From NCBI RefSeq assembly GCF_001649575.2, contig NC_051436.1:10245154-10309153 (forward strand): a stretch of DNA of 64,000 bases, written 5' to 3'. Origin of the DNA: Kryptolebias marmoratus. Taxonomy: Eukaryota; Chordata; Actinopteri; Cyprinodontiformes; Rivulidae. Position numbers and translations under genes: made by a program. Position 1 is the first letter of the stretch, and the number at the start of each line of letters is the position of its first letter. Shown one piece after another: positions 57,200-64,000 of the stretch. Below the pieces are notes generated by a model that was given only the letters and a program-made list of their open reading frames with translations, was not told the DNA's origin and made no database searches.

Positions 57200-57600
57200 C
57201 ACAGTGTGAACACAGATCAGTTGGAGCTCAGAGTATGTGTTGGGGATGACTCTCAGCTACTACCACGCCCAGTTTCAGCTGAATATCCACAAAACGGACT
57301 GACTTAGAACATTTCATTTGTCTTGGCTAAAGGCGATTGGTGACAGCGGCCGTCTTGAAATGAACTGACTCCAATGTTAATCAGCTGTAGACGTTCATCC
57401 AACTGTTTCATTAAAATCTGCCCACTGGTTCATGAGATAGTTTGCTAACAGACAGACAGGGCCGACCGCCTAGTGCTCAGAGCATGTATTGGGGATGACT
57501 CTCAGCTACTACCATACTTTCCTGTAAGTAATCTCCATATATCTGAGGTCAGTCAACTGTGGCAGCCATCTTGATTGGGGATGACGACGCCAAAAGTTCA
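57200..57600 (+). repeat. Interspersed repeat family A, tandem copy
   Basis: GGAGCTCAGAGTATGTGTTG, CTCAGCTACTACCACGCC, CAGCGGCCGTCTTGAAA, GATAGTTTGCTAACAGACAG, then a second partial unit from about 57470 (TAGTGCTCAGAGCATGTATTG). Confidence 0.65.
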
Positions 57601-58149
57601 AACAGTGACATTTTTACATATTGGTAAATGTTTAGCTTGTGATAATTTAGCAGAATAAGGACGATGACCCTGTTTTGTTTCGGTAAACTCACCCCAGAAA
57701 CACAAAGAGTTTTTGGAAAGATTTTAGTCATGTTTTTCTTTTAATGTCTAAAAAAAAAAAATGTAGATTTTTTTGGGTTTTTTTTTCCAACCTGAGCAAA
57801 GGTAACAGCTCCTTGCTGATGGTGTCGGTAAATGATTCATGAGTCCCGAGTCATAAATAATCAAACGGAGGTAAAGTAAACCCGAACGGTCGAAGCCAAA
57901 AAAGAACAGGTTGAGCCGTTTGAATGCTTTAAACAATATTCTCCTCCACGATACAGGGGAGCTCCAGTGCGCTATTTGCAAAGCTTGTCTTCATGGAGAA
58001 CAAATGATTTCATTGAGACTTTTATCGTTTTGTTTGTGCCGGGCAGCTCAGATGGCCTCGGGGAGGAAGGACATGAAGGTAAACAAGTGATCGGCACGAA
58101 GAAGCGAAACAGGCAGCCGCTGTTCCACTCTCATCTCAGGAATAACAGG

Positions 58150-58520
58150 CCGCGTCAATAGATTGGTTAGATGTCTCTTTGTGAAATCATTTGGCGCTGA
58201 TAATTCTAATTATAGCCCTGAACTGAACCCTGGGGCTCTTTGTGAAATATGGGATAATTACCGGAAGGGCAACAAGATTACATTCATTATCGGCTCTGTG
58301 GCGGTTTTTGGTGGCAAAAATAGCCCTTTTACTGAATGAAAGGGAACCGAACTGTCCGGTTAGAATTAGTCAAAGAACAAACTGTGTTGTGTGCTCCTAA
58401 ACTAGACTGACGGTTCGGAGAATTGGGCCTCTTTATCTGAGCAGAGGCAACAAATCATCGTAAATTAAAACACCACCGAGGGGCCGGACCCTGTTTTGTG
58501 TAAAGATGTTTTTAAAATGG
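58150..58520. other. Non-repetitive block, candidate conserved non-coding element
   Basis: Dense in non-repeat words with TAATTA- and GATAA-like sites (GATAATTCTAATTATAG, GGGATAATTACC), and no frame or repeat landmark. Located 10 kb downstream of adra2c. Inference only. Confidence 0.3.
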
Positions 58521-59029
58521 GGCCCCAGAGCCCAACGACCGATGCCCCGTCAGATACAAACGTAGCAGCACATGTGCTACAACCAGTGTGTGTGTGTGGG
58601 TGTGCGTGGCGTTTAAATTAAAATGTAGATATTACTTTTAGATTTAGCTGCCATTTTTCTACATCTTAAGTATTGTCCTGAATGGGTTAGATTTTTTTCT
58701 TCTTTGCCACAAGGGGGCAGTATAAACAAGCAGATAAATCAACTTATACTGCGTCCTGTTTTCTCAGCAGTCAGGAGCTTTTTTTTTTAACTCTCATCCA
58801 GTAAAGAGATGTCTCAAAAATGTATTTTAATGTACTGCAAATTAGTTTTTTTTTAACAGTGACTAAATATTGAGTTTTCCTTACAGTGTTTCTTTTCAGT
58901 CCGCATTGGGCTTATTTATCTGAAATCTTCTGCCATCTGAATCTTTGAACAAGACTAATAAGAGCTGAGTTCATAAACAGTGAAGGTGTGGGGGTGTGCA
59001 CTCAGAAAACGAACACCATATTGATCAGG

Positions 59030-59620
59030 GAAGCTCCTCTCGTTCTTTCATCTGAAAGTGAGCGAGGCATCGACCCGCTGATCCACCTCACCAAGATATG
59101 CAGCAAGGGCGCTAACGTAATTGGGACAGGATAAATGTGGTGTCCAAGAGAGGTGCAGTGATCACAACTGAAGAGGTTGAACTCCCTGAAGGATAGCTAC
59201 GAGTACCTTAAAATCCCTCAGATAAATGGCAACCAGGGTGAGGCAGCAACCAAATACCTACAGAGAGTAAGGCAGGTCCTGAAGGGCCAGCTGAATGGGA
59301 ACAAAGTCCAAGCCATCAACACACATGCTGTGCCAGTCATCAGATAAGAAACTGGCCAAAGGAGGAGATAGAAGCCACTGACATCAGGACACGAGAGCTC
59401 CTCACAATGCACGGAGGGTTTCACCCTCAGTCCAGCACCCTGAGACTGTACACTAAGAGGAAGGAGGGAGGAAGAGGACGAGTGAGCATCAGAGCCATGA
59501 TACAGGATGAACCAACCCAGATCCTGGAGTCCATCAGGAAGAAAAGCCCCCAATGATGATCTGTTAGCAGTAGAAACCCGATGTGGAAGAATGGAAAGAC
59601 AAGCCCCTGCGAGGCATGTA
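59030..59620 (+). mobile_element. R4/Dong-type LINE relic (RT C-terminal region)
   Basis: Broken plus-strand frames read IDPLIHLTK, then YEYLKIPQINGN, YLQRVRQVLK-QLNG, INTHAVPVIR, then in another frame WPKEEIEATDIRTR, LLTMHGGFHPQSSTLRLY, TKRKEGGRGRVSIRA. This is the order seen in a family of R2/R4-type non-LTR retrotransposons in fish. Frameshifts, stops and lost residues show it is dead. Confidence 0.7.
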
Positions 59621-59624
59621 CCAC

Positions 59625-60075
59625 CGGCAGATAGTGTTTTGCTATTTTGTCTTTTAGCTAATATTTTGCTTCTTTTAGCATTTAGCTAGTGTTCTCCTTC
59701 ATTGAGCTGTTAGCTAGATTTTTGTTACTTTCATCTTCTATCCTGTCTTCGGCTACTTTTAGCTTTGAGTTAGCCTTTTCCTGCTTTTACATAGTACATT
59801 GCTACCTTTAGCTATTAGCTAGCCTTTTGCTTATTTTAGGTTTTAGCTGGTTTTCTTTTTATGCTACTTTCAGCTTTGAGTTAGCCTTTTGCTGCTTTGA
59901 CATAGTGCATTGCTGCATTTAGCTTTTAAGTAGCTTTTTGCTACTTTTAGCTTCTAACCAGTCTTTTGATAATTATAGCTTTTAGTTAGCTTTTTGCTAC
60001 TTTTAGCTTTAGTTTGTGTTCTGCTTCTTTTAGTTTGAAAAACTCAGTTTTAGCTTCTTTCCTAAGTTTTAGCAG
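59625..60075. repeat. Degenerate TTTTAGCT-type minisatellite
   Basis: Repeated imperfect units around TTTTAGCTTTTAGCTAG and TTTTGCTAC with T-rich spacers, unit length about 25-35 bp. Starts right at the end of the LINE relic. Confidence 0.65.
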
Positions 60076-60721
60076 AGTCATTCAGCGTTCAGTGCGTTTT
60101 CACAGAAATGCCTTTTCTCCAGTTCATTTTCATTTGACTGTAATTAATGATGCTAGTCTTGATCATTTTTAAATTTTAAATCTCTCCCAAAGACTCATAA
60201 ATCTACTCCAACCTGTTTCGTTGTTTTTTAATGACTCTTGCAGCAGCGTCACCTCATTGCTGCCGTGACAGAAAGAAGAGAAGCTTGTCGCAGTGTTTCA
60301 GAATTCTCCTCAAAAAAACGTCTTCTTTCTTCTAAATAAAACCGCCTGCAGACGTCTGATCAGCTTTCGGTCTGTTCGGAGTCCCCCTCCCTCCCTCTGT
60401 GTGTTTCTTCCAGTCCTGAGTCTGAGGCTGGCTCTGCAGCCTCACAAGTTGTCTCACTTTGGGCTCCACCTGTGTGTTGGGATGACTCACCGAGCGAATA
60501 TCCATATGTCTTCATTTGTGACATCTGTGCTGGCAGCAGGAGGCCCTTTTGGTGTCTGGGACCTGATTCTGCTCAAACCCTTGTGATTGAAAGAAGACAC
60601 CGGCTGAAACGTAATGAGATTAAAACGAGCTCGTCCTGATGTACTTGTGATGAAAGCACCGTGAGAGGCGGGAAATCAGACTGAATAACAGCTGCTGATT
60701 TTTGAGTTTCGTGTAAAAAGA

Positions 60722-61060
60722 GTCACTTCTTCTTCTTCTTCTTTTTAATTTCAGCTGTTCCCTTTTCAGGGGTCTCCACAGCGAGTCCTCCTCCTTCATC
60801 TAACTCTGTCTTCTGTGTCCTCTGTCCTCACTCTCCTATTTGTCTTTTTCTTGGCAGCTGCATCTCAAATCCACCCGCTGTCCCTCTGCACATGCGCAAA
60901 CCATCTCTAACTTTATCTCCCAGTCCTTCAATCTGTGCTGTACCTCTGATGTCCTCATTCCTAACCCTGTCCATCCTCGTCCCTCCCAAGGAGAACCTCA
61001 ACATCTTCAGCTCTGCCACTTCCAGTCCAGTGTATTCAGCAGTCACTGTATCTCTAATTT
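60722..61060 (-). mobile_element. LINE fragment (RTE/L1-like group, 3' part)
   Basis: CTTCTTCTTCTTCTTC tail on the plus strand, then TTTTCAGGGGTCTCCACAGCG, CATCTAACTCTGTCTTCTGT, GCGCAAACCATCTC, CCCAAGGAGAACCTCAACATC, GCCACTTCCAGTCC: the well-known teleost LINE 3' region read in antisense. Confidence 0.6.
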
Positions 61061-61489
61061 TACTCCTTTAAACGGGCTTTAAAAGTGCAACACCACCAAC
61101 TGCAATCGAAACAAGTACCCCCATAAAGAAAGCTACCAATCCTCAAGAGTTACATGTGGAAAGAATTGGCCACTCCATTAATGGATGCATGAAAGTAACA
61201 GCGACAACGCCCCCGAGGCCGTTCGGCGGCTCTCTAATTACTGGAAAGGCTGAAACTTAGCAGACAGAGCGGCCGAGACGAATGGACCCTTTAATCATAG
61301 TCTACAAAGCAGCAGACCTTCATGGATGCGGGGATGGGATGTTGGAGGCAGAAACAAAAATATTTGTGAAGCGCAGTCACGGAGCTTCACTGATAAAAAC
61401 CGAGAAAACCCAAGGGAGGAGCTTTTTAAATGTGGAAAAGATTCTGAAGACTTCATATCTGACTTGTTCCCCCTTTCCCTTCCTCTGGG

Positions 61490-62005
61490 TCAGGCCTGAC
61501 AAACTCAGTTACACAAGGGGCCAAAATTAAAAAACTCGGTCCTAGCAGAGGGCCAATCTCAGTCAGTATATACTGATAAAAGATATAAATTAACCATGGC
61601 TTTTAGATGGAATGTGTCAAATTATTCATATAGATAAAAAGGACCTTTTCCCAGTGACAGTTTCTGTGGAGTTTAGATCAAATAAAAAATAAAAAAACAC
61701 ACGTTTACATTAATTTCTTATGCCTTTCCCTCCATTAACAACCTTTCAAGAATTATTCCTTAGTAAAACCCCAACCCACTTCAAAAATCAAAGATTACTG
61801 AAAATTCGAACTTCTTTTTTTTTTCTTGGCTTCGAAGCTGGCTAAGTGCCATGAGAAGTCCGCGCCGAGCACGCTCGGTGGTTTGAAGCGAAATGAGAAG
61901 CAAATGGATCACAGATTGGCGGGGTCAGCTCTGATACATTTAAAACATTATCCTGGGGGCCAGGTTTGGCTCGGGGGCCTCGGGTTTGACCCGTGCTCTG
62001 TGGAT
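61490..62005. mobile_element. Possible hAT-type element
   Basis: The left end CAGGCCTGACAAACTCAG with GGGGCC, and the right end GGGGGCCAGGTTTGGCTC...GGGTTTGACCCG, resemble hAT elements that begin with CAGG-GT-AAACTC. Target duplication not found. Confidence 0.35.
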
Positions 62006-62204
62006 GGAGCTGTGGGCAGGCTGAGGGTCATCCTGTCACACGCTCCGAGCGCCAACAGGTCACACAAGATGCAGGTATTGACACGAGTCTCTAAACAATC
62101 TATACAAACTCTAGTCGAGTTTTCTTCAGCAGAGTTTTTTCTGTTTGCCGCTCTCCCTGAAAGCTCAGGTTGTTGTTGTTGTTATATTTACAGTCTCTCC
62201 CATC

Positions 62205-62661
62205 TCACCTGCTGAAGCTTGGACCTCCTTCAGAGTGTCACAGGTGTCTTGGTGGTCTCTCTCACTATCCTCCTTCTTCACTCAGTTTGTGAGGACGGCC
62301 TGCTCTTGGTAGATTTACACACGACCCATAGTCCTTCCCTGTCCTAATGATGGATTTAACAGAACTCCTGGGGATGTTTAAGGCCTTGGAAATCTTTTTG
62401 TACCCATCCCCTGACTCGTACTTTGCAATAATTTTTTCTCTGAGTTGTCGTTTTAATATGAATATTTATGCAATCACTTATTTTTCATCAGATATTTTTA
62501 TTTAACCGGAATTGCGCCGTAGAAAATTAGGTTCACTTTGACTCTGAAAATTTTTTTTTTGTATGTATTTTTTGTAAAGAAGGCCAATTTATAGTGATCA
62601 TGACTGCTTCATGACAGGAATAAGAGCAGAAAAACATCTGAATACTTTTGCGAGGCACTGT
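62205..62661. mobile_element. DNA transposon remnant ending in AATACTTTTGCGAGGCACTGTA
   Basis: The right end ACTTTTGCGAGGCACTGTA is a familiar Tc1-type terminus. Inside, TCCTGGGGATGTTTAAGGCC, TCTTTTTGTACCCATCCCC and TTTTTTCTCTGAGTTG look like antisense transposase-related sequence. The left end is uncertain. Confidence 0.45.
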
Positions 62662-63621
62662 ATTTGTTTAAAACTCCGGCGTGTGAAGGTTCATCAAGGA
62701 ATGCTACATCTGTACTTTCATAAGTCGTGCATTTTAGCCGTTCGCGGCCACAGTCTTGTTTTTTCGTGTGCTTTCTCATTAGTTTATTGAGCCTATAGTA
62801 GTTTGGTTTATTGGGGTTTTTTATCTTTGTTTTTTTGTCCTGCTGCAACCATCTGCCTCTGGATCTGAGCCTGCAGTTTGGGTCCTTCAACCAACCTCGT
62901 TCATCTGTTCACAACAGTCCCCGTAAAGCAGCTTACTCGAGCAGCCTGAACAGTCTGTAACCACCGAAACTACCTTTCCTGTGCCGAAGGCCTGTTATAT
63001 TTATAAAAACTCCTCGTGCTTTAGTAAACCACTGCAGCTACATAATCCCTGTAAAAAAAACAAAAACTAACCAGAATCCCCAAACTGAAGAGAAAACACC
63101 AGCTGTCGGGTCGCATTTCGGAGAGGAAATTCCCCTCCGAAATGCTCGGCGCTCAAATACGCCCAGATGCTCAGCAGCTTTCGCTTTGATGATAAATAAT
63201 AGCTGCATCCATCGGGCATTTTTATTATACGGAGGATCACCCTTTTCATTTTATTCCTCCCACTTCGCAGAGCCAAATCTGAATTCTGCTGCGCTCCTCA
63301 GACTAATCATAGGCCCCTCTGTTGGAACGACTTCATCACACTGATCAATGCATCTTTTAATGGGGTCGTGCTGTTCCCGTTGCCATTCATCCGCCGTTTC
63401 AGGGTCCAGGATTTACAATCTGCGGCGTGCAGCATGGTGTTCAAAACAAGCCTCAGCCAGCGGCTTGTCTTAACGACAAACACAAATATTAAAAAAAAAA
63501 CAAATGTAAGAATTTTCTCAAACTGAGGAGCCAAAATGAAGGAAAACTGTCAATCCAAACAACATTTTGTCAGCAGTTAAAATCCACTTCAAACAATCAG
63601 ATATTTATAAGCCTTTTGATT
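62662..63621. other. Intergenic, nothing recognised
   Basis: No repeat landmark or gene. 63080-63420 is non-repetitive and might be conserved non-coding sequence. Confidence 0.25.
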
Positions 63622-64000
63622 TATTTAATTTTAAATTTATTTAGTGCCAAGTCACAACAAAAGTCGTCCCTGGACTCTCTACAAAAAAAATCATACATTA
63701 TAAAAAGCCAATTAGTAAAAGTTATCTGTCTAAGGAAGTCAGCAGACTGAGTTGAATCTTTACTTCATCACAGTCTCCCATCCTGAGCAGCAGGTTGGTG
63801 ACAGTGGGAATGAGAAACTCCCTTTTAACAGGAAGAAACCTCCAGCAGAGCCAGAACCATAACCTGGCTCAGGATGAGCGGGCATCTGCTTCGACCGGCT
63901 GGGGTTTGAGAGGACAGGAAAGAGACAGAGATAAACACAGAATGACTGGTCCAGGTGAAGTTTCTATAAAAAGAAAGACATGTTAATGACAGCAATAATT
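63622..64000 (+). repeat. Teleost interspersed repeat running off the window end
   Basis: ATTTATTTAGTGCCAAGTCACAACAAAAGTCG, GAGAAACTCCCTTTTAACAGG, AAGAAACCTCCAGCAGAGCC, CTGCTTCGACCGGCTGGGG: the order and wording of a very common fish repeat. It is cut by the end of the window. Confidence 0.65.

Noticed and set aside
1..64000. Search for CRISPR arrays, bacterial operons, tRNA or rRNA genes
   Set aside because: The spaced repeats are eukaryotic minisatellites or dispersed elements. tRNA-like boxes occur only as SINE heads without a full cloverleaf.

Overview
The window is vertebrate genomic DNA, most likely from a ray-finned (percomorph-type) fish. The coding content is sparse and split by large AT-rich introns and intergenic DNA. 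That DNA is full of teleost-style mobile elements: tRNA-derived SINEs, L2/Rex/R4-type LINE ends, hAT and Harbinger MITEs, Tc1 relics and solo-LTR-like repeats. One protein-coding gene is a clear adrenergic receptor. There is one run of 100 Ns (35127-35226), so this is a draft or scaffolded assembly.

Layout. (1) 1-16.3 kb, plus strand: the 3' end of a multi-exon gene whose 5' end lies outside the window. Six exons (886-934, 1095-1589, 3063-3148, 4776-4845, 11561-11740, 15427-15563) join without any phase break into 338 codons plus stop. They encode a tyrosine-motif docking tail. The best identification is dok7 (downstream-of-kinase 7, the MuSK adaptor at the neuromuscular junction). This rests on weak similarity around a Cys-x-x-Cys/PPP block and on DOK7 lying upstream of ADRA2C in the same orientation in human 4p16.3. 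(2) 16.3-46 kb: a 30-kb gene-poor interval, mostly repeats with a few non-repetitive blocks that could be regulatory. LRPAP1, which sits between DOK7 and ADRA2C in human, is not visible. (3) 46.4-48.1 kb, plus strand: the intronless alpha-2C adrenergic receptor gene adra2c, complete at 427 aa, with a GC-rich leader that carries two upstream ORFs. A Tc1-like relic begins about 70 bp after its stop codon. (4) 48.8-64 kb: intergenic, with more repeats, a degenerate CATAG-type satellite, an R4-like LINE relic and candidate conserved non-coding blocks.

The two genes do not form a functional unit beyond conserved linkage: one is a muscle/synapse adaptor and the other a Gi-coupled catecholamine receptor. 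The most useful observations are these: a predicted Dok7 tail with three YxxM and two YxN motifs; two subtype-relevant residues or motifs in the receptor (Ser at the position equivalent to human alpha-2A Cys201, and an EESSSS phosphorylation motif); and several repeat families whose boundaries and target-site duplications can be read directly. I found no prokaryotic-type system, CRISPR array or novel enzymatic cluster.
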